48,571 nt of DNA from QFOX01 sp033763655 (GCA_033763655.1 JANRKD010000028.1:1-48571), one strand, 5' to 3'. Shown: positions 17,273-26,400, counted from the first letter of the stretch. Translations and numbers: made by a program. Notes: generated from the letters alone by a model not told the origin.

Positions 17273-18751
17273 ATGTTCGGAAAAAAAACGAGCGATGCGC
17301 CGTCGATGCCCGTACAGGCTGCTGCGGCCACCCCGGCCCCTGTCGTGGCACCCATCGCCCCGCTTCCTGCCGAACGGGTCGCGGCCGGCAGCCTGAGCAG
17401 TGCGGTGGCTGCCGCCGGGCAGGTGAGTGCCGAGCACGGCGCGCGCCTGGTGCGTTACCGTGATTTGAACCTCGAAACCCCTTCCTACGGTACCGCCAAA
17501 CAAATCCTGATTAACCAATTGCTTGATCAGGTCGATTTCCAGACCCTCGAACAATTCAGCGCCGATAAAAAACACGCGCGCGTCGCCGAGGCCTGCGCTC
17601 GAATCATTCCCGAAATCACCGTGCCGCTGACTGCCAGCCAGATTCAGCTGCTGACCGCGCAGGCGCTGGATGAAATCCTCGGTTTTGGGCCGATCGAGCC
17701 GCTGTTACGTGATCCTGAAGTCAGCGACATCATGATTAATACCGCCAAAAAAGTGTATATCGAGAGTCAGGGAAAAATACTCATCACCGATATCGAATTC
17801 GTGAATGAGCAGCATTTAATCGGCGTCATCCAGCGGATTGTCAGTCGCGTCGGGCGGCGGGTCGATGAGGCCAACCCGATGGTCGATGCGCGCATGCCTG
17901 ACGGCTCGCGGTTTAACGCCATTATCCCGCCACTTGCGCTCGATGGGGCGCTGGTCTCGATTCGCAAATTCAAGAAACATAAAATGCCGCTTTCAGAGTA
18001 TATCCGTTACGATTCGCTCAGCCCCGCGATGGCCGAGTTCCTCAGCATTGCCGGCGCCATTCGCCTCAATATCATCATTTCGGGCGGCACCGGCTCGGGT
18101 AAAACGACGCTGCTGAATGCGCTGTCGGGCCATATCGACGCTGCCGAGCGCGTGATTACGATCGAGGACGCTGCCGAACTGCTGATGCACCAGCCGCATG
18201 TGCTGCGGCTGGAAACCCGCCCGGCCTCGACCGAAGGGCGCGGCGAAATCAACCAGCGGCAATTGCTGCGCAACGCGCTGCGGATGCGGCCCGACCGCAT
18301 TATCCTCGGCGAGATTCGCGGCGACGAAATTATCGACGTCCTTTCGGCGATGAATACCGGCCATGACGGCTCGATGGCGACTATCCACGCCAACTCGCCG
18401 AGGGATTGTCTGCTGCGCATCGAGAATCTGGTGGCGATGTCGTCGGTGCAGGTGCAAAACAGCTCGCTGCGCTACCAGATTGCCAGCGCGGTCAACCTCA
18501 TCGTGCAGATTCAGCGGATGCGCGACGGTAGCCGCCGCGTTACGCATATCGAGGAAATCATCGGCTACCGTGACGGCGAAATCGCCACTCAGACCCTGTT
18601 CTCCTATCAGGTGCGCGGGATGGATGCGCAGGGTAAGCTGGTGGGAGAGTTTATAGCACATAATGTGACGCCTGCGCTGTTGGCGCGGGCGCAATATTAT
18701 GGCCGCGACAAGGAGGTGCTTGCATGTTTGGGCCTGCCCACGGTAGCGTAG
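17273..18751 (+). CDS. cpaF: Flp pilus assembly ATPase CpaF/TadA
   Basis: Secretion-superfamily ATPase that powers Flp pilus assembly at the inner membrane. After a variable Ala/Pro-rich N-terminus the conserved part begins near residue 110. Walker A is GGTGSGKTT with K277, the Asp-box region follows, Walker B is IILGEIRGDE, and the His-box reads NTGHDGSMATIHANSPRD. The 492 residues are the usual length. It lies 3 bp after cpaE and 4 bp before tadB. Confidence 0.95.
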   Translation: MFGKKTSDAPSMPVQAAAATPAPVVAPIAPLPAERVAAGSLSSAVAAAGQVSAEHGARLVRYRDLNLETPSYGTAKQILINQLLDQVDFQTLEQFSADKKHARVAEACARIIPEITVPLTASQIQLLTAQALDEILGFGPIEPLLRDPEVSDIMINTAKKVYIESQGKILITDIEFVNEQHLIGVIQRIVSRVGRRVDEANPMVDARMPDGSRFNAIIPPLALDGALVSIRKFKKHKMPLSEYIRYDSLSPAMAEFLSIAGAIRLNIIISGGTGSGKTTLLNALSGHIDAAERVITIEDAAELLMHQPHVLRLETRPASTEGRGEINQRQLLRNALRMRPDRIILGEIRGDEIIDVLSAMNTGHDGSMATIHANSPRDCLLRIENLVAMSSVQVQNSSLRYQIASAVNLIVQIQRMRDGSRRVTHIEEIIGYRDGEIATQTLFSYQVRGMDAQGKLVGEFIAHNVTPALLARAQYYGRDKEVLACLGLPTVA

Positions 18752-18755
18752 CGCC

Positions 18756-19721
18756 ATGAGCCCTCTTCTCGTTGCGCTTGGCATTGGTATTCTGGCCTAC
18801 GTCATTTTCGTAATGGCCGTGCCCAAAGCCGTGCCCAGAGAATCGGACGGCTACCTGCGCGACGCACTCGATCGTCTCGCCGAGGAAAACCGTGTCGCCG
18901 AACAGGCGCGCACCGATGTGCTGCGCGACCAGTTCAACGACGCGCCGCCCCTTATCCGCGCGGTGTTTGGCCTCGGGTTCATGCGCCCCATCTACGAGGC
19001 AGGCGTCGCGGCGGGTTATCAGAATGATTTTCAAAAATTATTGGTGCTGTTGCTGCTCGGGTTTGCCGTCAGCCTGCTGGGATTATTCAGCCTTGGGTTG
19101 GGAATGGCGAGCTTGCCGGGCGCATTGGCGCTGGCCTATCTGGTGACGCTGCGCCACTGCAAAAAGCGCATCCGTCGCCGCAACCACCAATTTATCGACC
19201 AGTTTCCGGATGCGCTCGATACGATTGTGCGCTCGGTGCGGGCGGGCTTCCCGATTTCGACCGCGCTTGGCATGCTGGTCGAAAATGCCGAAGACCCGAT
19301 CCGCGCCGAATTCCGTCAGGTGACGGATGAAATCGCGCTGGGCCGCACGCTGGCGCAGGCGCTTGCCCGGCTGGCAACGCGCGTCACCGAGCCGGATGTG
19401 CGGTTTTTCGTGGTGGTGCTGACCGTGCAGCAGGAAACCGGCGGCAACCTTGCTGAAATTATCGGCAATCTGTCGAACATTATCCGCAAACGCAAACAGA
19501 TCCGGCATAAAATCCACGCCATGACTTCGGAAGGCCGCGCCACGGGGTATGTGCTCGGGGCCTTACCCGTGTTGGTGTTCGCCGCGCTTTATTTTGTGCA
19601 GCCGGGCTATCTTGACCCGTTTTTCCACGACCCGCTCGGCCAGCAGTTTTTTGGCGGCGCGATTGCCCTGCTGGTCGTCTGCTATTTTGTCATTAAACAA
19701 ATGATTCAGGTGGATATCTGA
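18756..19721 (+). CDS. tadB: Flp pilus inner-membrane platform protein TadB
   Basis: A GspF/T2SS-F-type inner-membrane protein (CpaG in Caulobacter) that forms the pilus platform with TadC. The 321 residues have an N-terminal helix, a hydrophobic pair near 90-130, the T2SSF domain with FPDALDTIVRSVRAGFPI and VQQETGGNLAEIIGNLS, and two C-terminal membrane helices. Its stop overlaps the tadC start by one base (TGATG), so the two platform proteins are probably made in equal amounts. Confidence 0.93.
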   Translation: MSPLLVALGIGILAYVIFVMAVPKAVPRESDGYLRDALDRLAEENRVAEQARTDVLRDQFNDAPPLIRAVFGLGFMRPIYEAGVAAGYQNDFQKLLVLLLLGFAVSLLGLFSLGLGMASLPGALALAYLVTLRHCKKRIRRRNHQFIDQFPDALDTIVRSVRAGFPISTALGMLVENAEDPIRAEFRQVTDEIALGRTLAQALARLATRVTEPDVRFFVVVLTVQQETGGNLAEIIGNLSNIIRKRKQIRHKIHAMTSEGRATGYVLGALPVLVFAALYFVQPGYLDPFFHDPLGQQFFGGAIALLVVCYFVIKQMIQVDI

Positions 19722-20668
19722 TGCCGGTTATCCTTGCAGTTCTAGCCGCGATTATCGTCTTTTGCGGGTATCTGATTGTCGACATGCTGCTGGCCGACAA
19801 GAAGCGCAAGGCATTGTTACAGGCACGGCTGGCTGCCGAAGGAGGCGTGAGCGCCGAGTCGGGGGAATCGCCGCGCACGGGGCTGAATGGCGAGCCGTCG
19901 GCCTTTGCGGCCTCGCTGCTGCGCCTGTTGCGTGGCCTTGGCATCGCGGCCGACGCGGCGATAGAGCTGCTCGAACGCCGCTTTGCGCAAGCGGGCATCA
20001 ACTCGCCCGACGCACCGATGTATTATTTGTTCTTCCAGCGCATCGGGGCGCTCGGCCTGTTGCTGCTGGCGTTGATTCTGGTCGCCGGCGCCAACGAGAC
20101 CAACAAAGCCCTGATGTATATGCTGGCCGGCCTGATGACGTTTGTAGCCGTCTGGGGGCCGAAACTTTATGTGCAGAACCGCATCGATAAGCGCAAAAAA
20201 CTGCTGCAGCGCGCTTTTCCCGACACGCTCGACCTGCTGCTCATCTGTGTGGAGTCGGGCCTTGCGCTCGATGCGTCGCTGGCGCGGGTATGCAGCGAGC
20301 TCGGGCTGGCCTACCCGGAAATGACCGGCGAGCTGAACCGCACCCGGCTCGAACTGGCCCTGCTAAACGACCGTGCCCGGGCGCTGAATAACCTTAATGA
20401 GCGCACCGATTTGCCCGCGTTCCGCTCGCTGGTATCCGCGCTGATTCAGTCGGAACGCTTCGGCACCTCGCTTTCCGATACGCTGCGTGTGCTGTCGGAA
20501 GAGTTCCGCCTGCAGCGCCTTTCGATTGCCGAAACCAAAGCGGCGCGGCTGCCGGTGCTGATGACGGTGCCGCTGATTTTCCTGCTGATGCCGGCGTTTT
20601 TCCTCATCGTGCTTGGCCCCGCGATTGTAAAAATCATGCATAACGGTTCGGAAATCACCGGAAATTAG
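19721..20668 (+). CDS. tadC: Flp pilus inner-membrane platform protein TadC
   Basis: Second T2SS-F-type platform protein (CpaH in Caulobacter). The 315 residues show membrane helices near 5-22, 105-125 and 290-310, and the cytoplasmic motif FPDTLDLLLICVESGLALD. ALIQSERFGTSLSDTLRVLS is the second half-repeat. It is the last gene of the operon; tadD-type TPR genes, pseudopilins and the flp pilin are not downstream. Confidence 0.93.
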   Translation: MPVILAVLAAIIVFCGYLIVDMLLADKKRKALLQARLAAEGGVSAESGESPRTGLNGEPSAFAASLLRLLRGLGIAADAAIELLERRFAQAGINSPDAPMYYLFFQRIGALGLLLLALILVAGANETNKALMYMLAGLMTFVAVWGPKLYVQNRIDKRKKLLQRAFPDTLDLLLICVESGLALDASLARVCSELGLAYPEMTGELNRTRLELALLNDRARALNNLNERTDLPAFRSLVSALIQSERFGTSLSDTLRVLSEEFRLQRLSIAETKAARLPVLMTVPLIFLLMPAFFLIVLGPAIVKIMHNGSEITGN

Positions 20669-20740
20669 AAGGCAGAAGGCTTTCTGTGCTGTGGGCGGGG
20701 CGACGTCTAAACAGTCGCTACGATGGATACGGTTGTCTTT

Positions 20741-20809
20741 TGTCATTCCCGCCTTGAGCGGGAATCGCCTTGAATAAGAAAGGCGATCCCTGCCTTCGCA
20801 GGGATGACA
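20741..20809. repeat. Composite palindromic repeat between tadC and uvrB
   Basis: Three consecutive hairpins enclosed by outer inverted ends TGTCAT and ATGACA: TTCCCGC/GCGGGAA, CGCCTT/AAGGCG and ATCCCTGC/GCAGGGAT. This is a clover-like arrangement of the kind seen in dispersed intergenic repeats of many proteobacteria. The far upstream in-frame ATG of the uvrB frame (20804) lies inside this repeat, which is one reason to place the uvrB start later. Confidence 0.7.
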
Positions 20810-20851
20810 AGTGTCTTGTTATTGGTGGAATTGAGTATAAATGATGATGCC

Positions 20852-22933
20852 ATGACCCGACCCCCGACCCCGCCGTTTACGCTTGTTTCGGAATTTACAC
20901 CCGGCGGCGACCAGCCACGCGCGATTGCGCAACTGGTCGAGGGGCTTGCCGCCGGCAAAAAAGACCAGGTGCTGCTTGGAGTCACCGGCTCGGGCAAGAC
21001 CTACACCATGGCGAAAGTCATCGCGCAGACCCAGCGTCCGGCGCTGATTCTGGCGCACAACAAGACACTCGCCGCACAGCTTTACTCGGAGATGAAGCAT
21101 TTTTTCCCGAACAACGCGGTGGAGTATTTCGTTTCCTATTACGATTATTTCCAGCCCGAAGCCTACATCGCCAAAACCGACACGTTCATCGAGAAGGATT
21201 CCTCGATCAACGAACAGATCGACCGCATGCGCCACGCGGCGACGCGCGCCCTGCTCGAGCGCCGCGATGTGATTGTGGTCGCTTCGGTGAGCTGCATTTA
21301 CGGCATCGGCTCGGTCGAGACCTACACCGGCATGACGCGCAGCGTCAAAGCGGGGACGCAGGTGGTGCAGCAGGGGTTTCTTAAAGGCCTTACCGAACTG
21401 CAATACAAACGCAACGACACCGCCTTCGTGCGCGGCAATTTCCGCGTGCGCGGCGATAATATCGACCTCTACCCCGCCCATATGGAAGATTGCGCCTGGC
21501 GGTTCTCGTTCTTTGGCGACGATCTTGAATCCATCCACGAATTCGACCCGCTGACCGGCGAGCGGGGGCAGGCACTGCCCGAGGTGACAATTTACGCCAA
21601 TAGCCATTACGTGACTCCTAAGCCGACCATCGAAAAAGCCATCAAACAGATTAAGACCGACCTTGCCTCGCGGGTGGACTGGTTTACGCGCGAAGGCAAG
21701 CTGCTCGAAGCACAGCGCCTCGGCCAGCGCACCGGGTTCGACCTTGAAATGCTGGTCGAAACCGGGATGTGCCGTGGCATCGAGAATTATTCGCGCTACC
21801 TGACGGGCGCCGCACCGGGCGAGCCGCCGCCGACCCTGTTCCAATATCTCCCGCGCGATGCGTTGCTGTTTGTCGATGAGAGCCATGTCACCTTAAGCCA
21901 GATTCGCGGCATGTATAACGGCGACCGCGCGCGCAAGGTCGTGCTGGCGGAGCACGGCTTTCGTCTGCCCGCCTGCATGGACAACCGGCCACTGAAATTC
22001 GAGGAATGGGATGCGCTGCGTCCGCAGACAGTCTGCGTTTCTGCAACCCCTGGCGAACTGGAGCTGGGCTGGACCGGAGGCGTGTTTGCCGAGCAGGTGA
22101 TTCGCCCGACCGGGTTGGTTGACCCGGTCTGCCTCGTGCGGCCCGTCGCCACGCAGGTCGATGATCTGCTGCGTGAGGCGCGCGCGGTGGTGGCCAAAGG
22201 CCAGCGCGTGCTGGTGACGACCCTCACCAAGCGCATGGCCGAGGAACTGGCGGAATATATGGACGAGGCGGGCATCAAGGTGCGCTACCTGCATTCGGAC
22301 ATCGACACGCTGGAGCGCATCGAGATTATCCGCGATTTGCGCATCGGCACGTTCGATGTGCTTATTGGCGTCAACCTGCTGCGCGAAGGGCTCGATATTC
22401 CTGAATGTGGCTTAATGGCAATTCTCGATGCCGATAAGGAAGGCTTCCTGCGCAGCAAAACTTCGCTCATCCAGACCATTGGCCGCGCCGCGCGCAATGT
22501 CGATAGCCGCGTCCTGCTTTACGCCGATAAAATGACCGATAGCCTGAAAGGCGCGCTGGAGGAAACCGAGCGCCGCCGCACGATTCAGCTCGCCCATAAC
22601 GCAGCGCACGGCATCACCCCGACTTCGACCACCGCCCGCCTCTCGGATATGAAAAACGAAGCGGCGGAAGCGGAAGTCGCCGCCCAGCTGCGCGAAAGCC
22701 GCACCGGCCTCGGCCTGAACGAAGGCTCGCTCGACGGGCATATCGTCGCCCTCAGGAAACAGATGCTCAAGGCCGCCACCGACCTTGAGTTCGAGGAGGC
22801 CGCCCGCCTGCGCGACCAGTTGAAAAAGGCGGAAGCGTTGCGTATGGAGCTGCCGATCGGGGGCGAAGGGCCCGAGGGCGCAAAAGCCATGCATCGCCCG
22901 ATGAAACCCAAAAAGAAGCGCGCCACGTCGTGA
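20852..22933 (+). CDS. uvrB: Excinuclease ABC subunit B
   Basis: DNA damage-recognition helicase-like subunit of nucleotide excision repair. From ATG 20852 the product is 693 residues. Walker A is GVTGSGKT with K49; the beta-hairpin region is YYDYFQPEAYI; the helicase motif DESHVT is present; the RNA/DNA helicase C part has GVNLLREGLDIPE; and the C-terminal UVR motif EFEEAARLRDQLKK binds UvrC. No clear ribosome-binding site precedes the start, and a TATAAA at 20836-20841 lies so close that the transcript may have a very short leader; this is uncertain. Its stop overlaps the next gene (TGATG). Confidence 0.96.
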   Translation: MTRPPTPPFTLVSEFTPGGDQPRAIAQLVEGLAAGKKDQVLLGVTGSGKTYTMAKVIAQTQRPALILAHNKTLAAQLYSEMKHFFPNNAVEYFVSYYDYFQPEAYIAKTDTFIEKDSSINEQIDRMRHAATRALLERRDVIVVASVSCIYGIGSVETYTGMTRSVKAGTQVVQQGFLKGLTELQYKRNDTAFVRGNFRVRGDNIDLYPAHMEDCAWRFSFFGDDLESIHEFDPLTGERGQALPEVTIYANSHYVTPKPTIEKAIKQIKTDLASRVDWFTREGKLLEAQRLGQRTGFDLEMLVETGMCRGIENYSRYLTGAAPGEPPPTLFQYLPRDALLFVDESHVTLSQIRGMYNGDRARKVVLAEHGFRLPACMDNRPLKFEEWDALRPQTVCVSATPGELELGWTGGVFAEQVIRPTGLVDPVCLVRPVATQVDDLLREARAVVAKGQRVLVTTLTKRMAEELAEYMDEAGIKVRYLHSDIDTLERIEIIRDLRIGTFDVLIGVNLLREGLDIPECGLMAILDADKEGFLRSKTSLIQTIGRAARNVDSRVLLYADKMTDSLKGALEETERRRTIQLAHNAAHGITPTSTTARLSDMKNEAAEAEVAAQLRESRTGLGLNEGSLDGHIVALRKQMLKAATDLEFEEAARLRDQLKKAEALRMELPIGGEGPEGAKAMHRPMKPKKKRATS

Positions 22934-24093
22934 TGAATCGCCGCCCATGGGTGCCGGTATGCGTCACTCTGGCGGGTGCGGTGCTTGCGGTGCTTTTATG
23001 GCCCGTTCTCGCGCCCACGCCCGATAGCGGACTGGATTTTCTCAATTATTGGGGCGCACCGCAGCTGGCGCGGCAGGATATTCATGTGCTGTTTGCAGGG
23101 CGCGGCTACGAGCAGGCCCTCCATCAGCTCCATCCCCATGATTTCGCCGAGCTGCGCTGGTCGTACCCGCTGCACAGCCTGTTCTTCTTCGCGCCGTTTG
23201 CCGCCTTGCCCTACACCGCTGCGCTACTGCTGTGGAGCTTGCTTGGGTTGCTGGCCTATCTTGCGGTGATGCGCGCGGCCCTGCCGCCGGGGGTGCCGCG
23301 CCGGGCATGGAGTATGTGGCTCGCGTTCTCGCCCGTGGCGATGGTTGTGCTGTTGAGCGGGCAGAACGGATTTTTCATCGGTGCGGCGGCGCTGGCGGTG
23401 CCGCTGATGCTCGCACGGGGCCACCCGGTGCTGGCGGGGGCGGTGCTTGGCTGCCTGACCATCAAGCCGCAATTATTCATTCTCTGGCCGCTGATGCTGT
23501 TGCTCGATCGCCAATGGCGCTGCCTTGCGGCGGCAAGCGTGACAGCGCTGGGGCTGGTCGCCGCCTCGCTGTGGGTGCATGGGCTTACGGCATGGCAGGA
23601 GTTTTTTGCCGTGGTGCCGGCATTGCAATGGCGCATCCTCAGTGCCGAACAGTTCGAGGAGAGCCGTAAACTGGCGCATCTGATGATGCCGGGCGTGCTA
23701 CCGGCGTTGCGACTGCTCGGGGTGGGGGATACGCTGGCATGCGGGGTGCAGATACTGGTGTCGGTGGGTGTCGCGCTCGGCACGGCCCGGGCGTGGCGCC
23801 GCCCGATGCGACTACCGCGCCGCGTGGTGCTGCTGGCCAGCGCCAGCCTGCTGGTCAGCCCCTACGGCTTCAATTACGACCTGACGTTGCTCAGCGCCGC
23901 GCTGCTGCTGCTCTGGGCCGACGGTGCCCCCCGCACGCGCTACGAGGCATGGCTTCACGGCGCGGTCTACCTGTTGCCGCTGCTGGTGTATGTGCTTAAT
24001 CTCGTGGCGGTGCCGCTGGCCCCGGTTCTCCTGCTGCTGCTGTGGGGGAACAGCCTGCGCGCGGCGCTGACGGCGCCAACCGCTCCGACATAG
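22933..24093 (+). CDS. Polytopic membrane protein, DUF2029/GT87-like mannosyltransferase family
   Basis: A strongly hydrophobic protein of 386 residues with about ten predicted membrane helices. The acidic motif SGLDFLNYWGAP after the first helix and the segments SYPLHSLFFFAPFA, SGQNGFFIGAAAL and LTIKPQLFILWPL resemble the GT87 (DUF2029) polyprenyl-phosphate-dependent glycosyltransferases. The start is ATG 22933, overlapping the uvrB stop by one base; GTG at 22930 is the alternative. Coupling to uvrB is probably only positional. Acceptor and donor sugars are unknown. Confidence 0.75.
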   Translation: MNRRPWVPVCVTLAGAVLAVLLWPVLAPTPDSGLDFLNYWGAPQLARQDIHVLFAGRGYEQALHQLHPHDFAELRWSYPLHSLFFFAPFAALPYTAALLLWSLLGLLAYLAVMRAALPPGVPRRAWSMWLAFSPVAMVVLLSGQNGFFIGAAALAVPLMLARGHPVLAGAVLGCLTIKPQLFILWPLMLLLDRQWRCLAAASVTALGLVAASLWVHGLTAWQEFFAVVPALQWRILSAEQFEESRKLAHLMMPGVLPALRLLGVGDTLACGVQILVSVGVALGTARAWRRPMRLPRRVVLLASASLLVSPYGFNYDLTLLSAALLLLWADGAPRTRYEAWLHGAVYLLPLLVYVLNLVAVPLAPVLLLLLWGNSLRAALTAPTAPT

Positions 24094-24118
24094 GCGGCAA
24101 TCAGCGGGCCTTAGGCCT

Positions 24119-24147
24119 TTGCAAACGGACAGCCGGTGTGGTAGGGT
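24119..24147 (+). promoter_or_regulatory. Candidate promoter of phaZ
   Basis: TTGCAA (24119-24124) and TAGGGT (24142-24147) are separated by exactly 17 bp in the gap after the GT87-like gene. The -35 is good, the -10 moderate. It leaves a leader of about 165 bases before the preferred phaZ start. Confidence 0.35.
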
Positions 24148-24320
24148 GCGCTGCACACAAAATAACGCGCTGATTATCAAAGAGAGTGCCGCCCGAAAAA
24201 GGGCTTAACCAAATCTTCAGCCTTCGCTGGTATTCTAAGGACATCGGAATGGTGAAATCGACGAAAAAGAAACGCGCACCCCGCACCCCGCGCCCCAGAG
24301 AAGAAAGAAGAGACCCCGCT

Positions 24321-25562
24321 ATGGCGATGATGTTTGAAAATGCAGGACTTTACAGCTTGAAAGAAATGCACCATGCGGGCATGACCCCGACGCGCATGAT
24401 GGCCAACGCGGCCAAAGTCATGTTCAGCAACCCCTTGAACCCGATGAGCTACACAGGCATTGGCCGCCAGATGGCCGCCGCCGGGGAGCTGGTCGAGCGG
24501 GTCACGCAATCCTACCCCAAACCCGAATTTGGACTCGCCCATACCAACATCAACGGCAAGCATGTCGAAGTCTGGGAAGAGGTGGCGCTTGAAAAACCCT
24601 TCTGCCGCCTGCTGCATTTCAAGCGTGAGGGCAACGTCAAGGGCGAAAAATTACTGCTGGTCGCGCCGATGTCGGGGCATTATGCGACATTGTTACGCGG
24701 CACGGTCGAGGCCTTGTTGCCGCATCACGATGTCTACATCACCGATTGGCAGAACGCGCGCGATATTCCGCTGTTCAAAGGCACGTTCGACCTCAACACC
24801 TACATTGATTACCTCGTCGAGTTTCTTGACCATATCGGCCCGAATACGCACACAATGGCGGTTTGCCAGCCTTCGGTGCCGCTGTTTGCCGCCGTGGCGA
24901 TCATGAACGAGAACAAGCATCCCTGTACGCCCCGCAGCATGACCCTGATGGGTGGCCCGGTCGATACGCGCAAGGCGCCGACCAAGGTCAACCTGTTCAG
25001 TCAGGAACATTCGATCGAATGGTTCGAAAGCAATGTCATCACCCGCGTGCCGCTGAATTACCCCGGTTTCGCGCGGCGGGTTTACCCTGGCTTTCTGCAA
25101 CTGGCAGGCTTCATGAGCATGAATTTCGAGCGCCATGCGGGCGAGCATGCCAAACTGTTCAAGCACATCACCGTCGGCGATGGCGAGGCGGCGCAATCCC
25201 ACCGCGATTTTTACAACGAATACCTCGCGGTGGCGGATTTGCCTGCCGAGTTTTACCTGCAGACGATCGAGGAAGTGTTCCACAAACATTCGCTGCCCGA
25301 GGGCCAGTTCTACCATTACGAGCAGCGCGTGCGCCCGGACGCCATCACCAAAACCGCAATTCTCGCTATCGAAGGCGAGCTGGATGATATTTCCGGCCTC
25401 GGCCATACCAAGGCGGCGCTTGAAATCACCAGCAAACTGGCCGAGGGCAAAAAGAAATACCATATGGCCCCCGCTGTCGGCCATTACGGGATTTTCAATG
25501 GCCGTAAATGGCGCGAACAGGTGCGCCCCATCATCACCGACTGGATCGAGAAAAACAGCTAG
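24321..25562 (+). CDS. phaZ: Intracellular polyhydroxybutyrate depolymerase
   Basis: Mobilises stored PHB granules in the cytoplasm. The protein matches the intracellular i-PHB depolymerase family, whose nucleophile is a cysteine rather than a serine: here VCQPS with C182. GELDD and GHYGIF near the C-terminus fit the Asp and His of the triad. The start at 24321 (MAMMFENAGLYSLKEMHHAG) gives 413 residues, and C182 falls close to the known Cys183 of Ralstonia PhaZ1; a purine-rich stretch precedes it. The frame is open further upstream: ATG 24249 would add a very basic leader (MVKSTKKKRAPRTPRPREERR). No PHB synthesis genes are in the window. Confidence 0.92.
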   Translation: MAMMFENAGLYSLKEMHHAGMTPTRMMANAAKVMFSNPLNPMSYTGIGRQMAAAGELVERVTQSYPKPEFGLAHTNINGKHVEVWEEVALEKPFCRLLHFKREGNVKGEKLLLVAPMSGHYATLLRGTVEALLPHHDVYITDWQNARDIPLFKGTFDLNTYIDYLVEFLDHIGPNTHTMAVCQPSVPLFAAVAIMNENKHPCTPRSMTLMGGPVDTRKAPTKVNLFSQEHSIEWFESNVITRVPLNYPGFARRVYPGFLQLAGFMSMNFERHAGEHAKLFKHITVGDGEAAQSHRDFYNEYLAVADLPAEFYLQTIEEVFHKHSLPEGQFYHYEQRVRPDAITKTAILAIEGELDDISGLGHTKAALEITSKLAEGKKKYHMAPAVGHYGIFNGRKWREQVRPIITDWIEKNS

Positions 25563-25643
25563 CGCGAAGGCCGCCTTTACCTCTTCCCTGGGAGAGATCG
25601 GCGCGTCACATCCTTTATGGGGTGCGCCGGGTGCGGGCTACTG

Positions 25644-25731
25644 GCGACTCCCTTCCCGCATTTCCCTCCCCTAACCCCTCCCGCAGGCGGGAGGGGGATA
25701 CTCCCCTTGCTGGCCACCGTCCTCTATTCAC
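25644..25731 (+). repeat. Dispersed 88-bp repeat, copy A (inverted copy at 48254-48341)
   Basis: The first 41 bases (from GCGACTCCCTTCCCGC to CCCCTCCCGC) are identical to the reverse complement of 48301-48341. The remainder, through the hairpin CTCCCGC/GCGGGAG and CCCCTTGCTG to CCTCTATTCACT, differs at only about four positions. Weaker similarity continues for another 25 bp (TACTGGCTACCG). The two copies lie in gaps 22.6 kb apart in opposite orientation. Confidence 0.85.
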
Positions 25732-25784
25732 TCCTTCCTTCGCTGACTACTGGCTACCGCCCTCTCCCTGAGGCACTCCCGCCC

Positions 25785-25836
25785 ACTCCCCCCTTGCGGG
25801 GGAGTCGAAACGCTTCTTGAGAGCGTTTCGGTGGGG
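25785..25836. repeat. Nested GC-rich hairpins
   Basis: ACTCCCCC and GGGGGAGT form one stem. Directly after it CGAAACGCT and AGCGTTTCG form a second, and an outer CCCAC / GTGGG could enclose both. A T-rich ATTTTTTG follows at about 25838, so on the plus strand the set might also act as a terminator after phaZ. The structure resembles other dispersed intergenic repeats; no second copy is seen in this window. Confidence 0.5.
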
Positions 25837-25974
25837 GGATTTTTTGAGGGTGATACCGACGGTAGCCCCCTTGGAAAAGTTGCCCCACGGCGTGGCTTCG
25901 GGCAACGCTCACGGGGGGAGCAAAGGAAACCCGCGCGCCGGTGGCCGGCATCCTTTACCCTGCATGCCGGCTAT

Positions 25975-26004
25975 AAAAAACCCCGCCGTTGCGGGCGGGG
26001 TTTT
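25975..26004 (-). terminator. Rho-independent terminator of the orphan gene 26026-26346 (bidirectional)
   Basis: On the minus strand the sequence is AAAACCCCGCC, a short loop, GGCGGGGTTTTTT. The 7-bp GC stem is followed by six T, 22 bases after the stop codon at 26026. The plus strand also has a T4 run, so it may stop transcription from both sides. Confidence 0.85.
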
Positions 26005-26025
26005 AAAGAAATAGTAATGAACTGC

Positions 26026-26346
26026 TTAGCGTGCTGCGCCGACTTGTTTTAATGATTCTTGCTTAGCTGTTGCAAGAGAGTTGTATTGAGTCATAGCGTC
26101 ATCAGTTAAGACAACTTTGAATTGGTCTTTGTTATCCGTTTTTGTAACCACAATTCCAGATTTTGCTTGGAGTAAATATGCTAAATCGTTCGTCACAGCT
26201 TCCTCGGGTGTGAGCTCCTGAGGTAAGAGGGACATCCCCGGCAATTCTATCAGTAAAGAAATTGATTTCCCATTAATTTTTGGGGTTTCAATAGTTCTGC
26301 TATCAAGGCGATTAAATCGTTGTACTTGAGTCAAACGGGCCATCAT
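26026..26346 (-). CDS. Small orphan protein, putatively PhoB-regulated
   Basis: A 106-residue protein that I do not recognise. It has no signal peptide, membrane helix or cysteine. It begins MMARLTQVQRFNRLDSRTIE and contains ELPGMSLLPQELTPEEAVTNDLAYLLQ and VVTKTDNKDQFKVVLTDDAMTQYN, suggesting a compact soluble alpha/beta domain. The start is set by TAAGGAG just upstream; either ATG at 26346 or at 26343 fits. The upstream open frame to 26466 runs through the promoter and is not coding. The gene has its own PHO-box promoter and a terminator, so it is a self-contained unit. It is clearly AT-rich (bases 26101-26160 have 20 G/C out of 60) against GC-rich neighbours, which suggests acquisition by transfer. 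Confidence 0.8.
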   Translation of the reverse strand: MMARLTQVQRFNRLDSRTIETPKINGKSISLLIELPGMSLLPQELTPEEAVTNDLAYLLQAKSGIVVTKTDNKDQFKVVLTDDAMTQYNSLATAKQESLKQVGAAR

Positions 26347-26400
26347 TTTCTCCTTAACTTGTTGTTTGCCGGACCGCACGCACCCGTGCAATCTGCTTAA

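Larger units (their letters stand above)
25563..26025. other. Gene-free stretch built from repeats, ending in a terminator
   Basis: A gap of 463 bp between phaZ and the minus-strand orphan gene. No credible gene is seen. From left to right it holds a dispersed repeat at 25644-25731 that recurs inverted at 48254-48341, a set of nested GC hairpins at 25785-25836, a low-information stretch, and a bidirectional terminator at 25975-26004. Confidence 0.6.

Noticed and set aside
24186..24248. Earliest in-frame ATG (24186) as the phaZ start
   Set aside because: It adds residues unlike the family and lies directly downstream of the predicted promoter; the start at 24321 places the active-site Cys at the family position.
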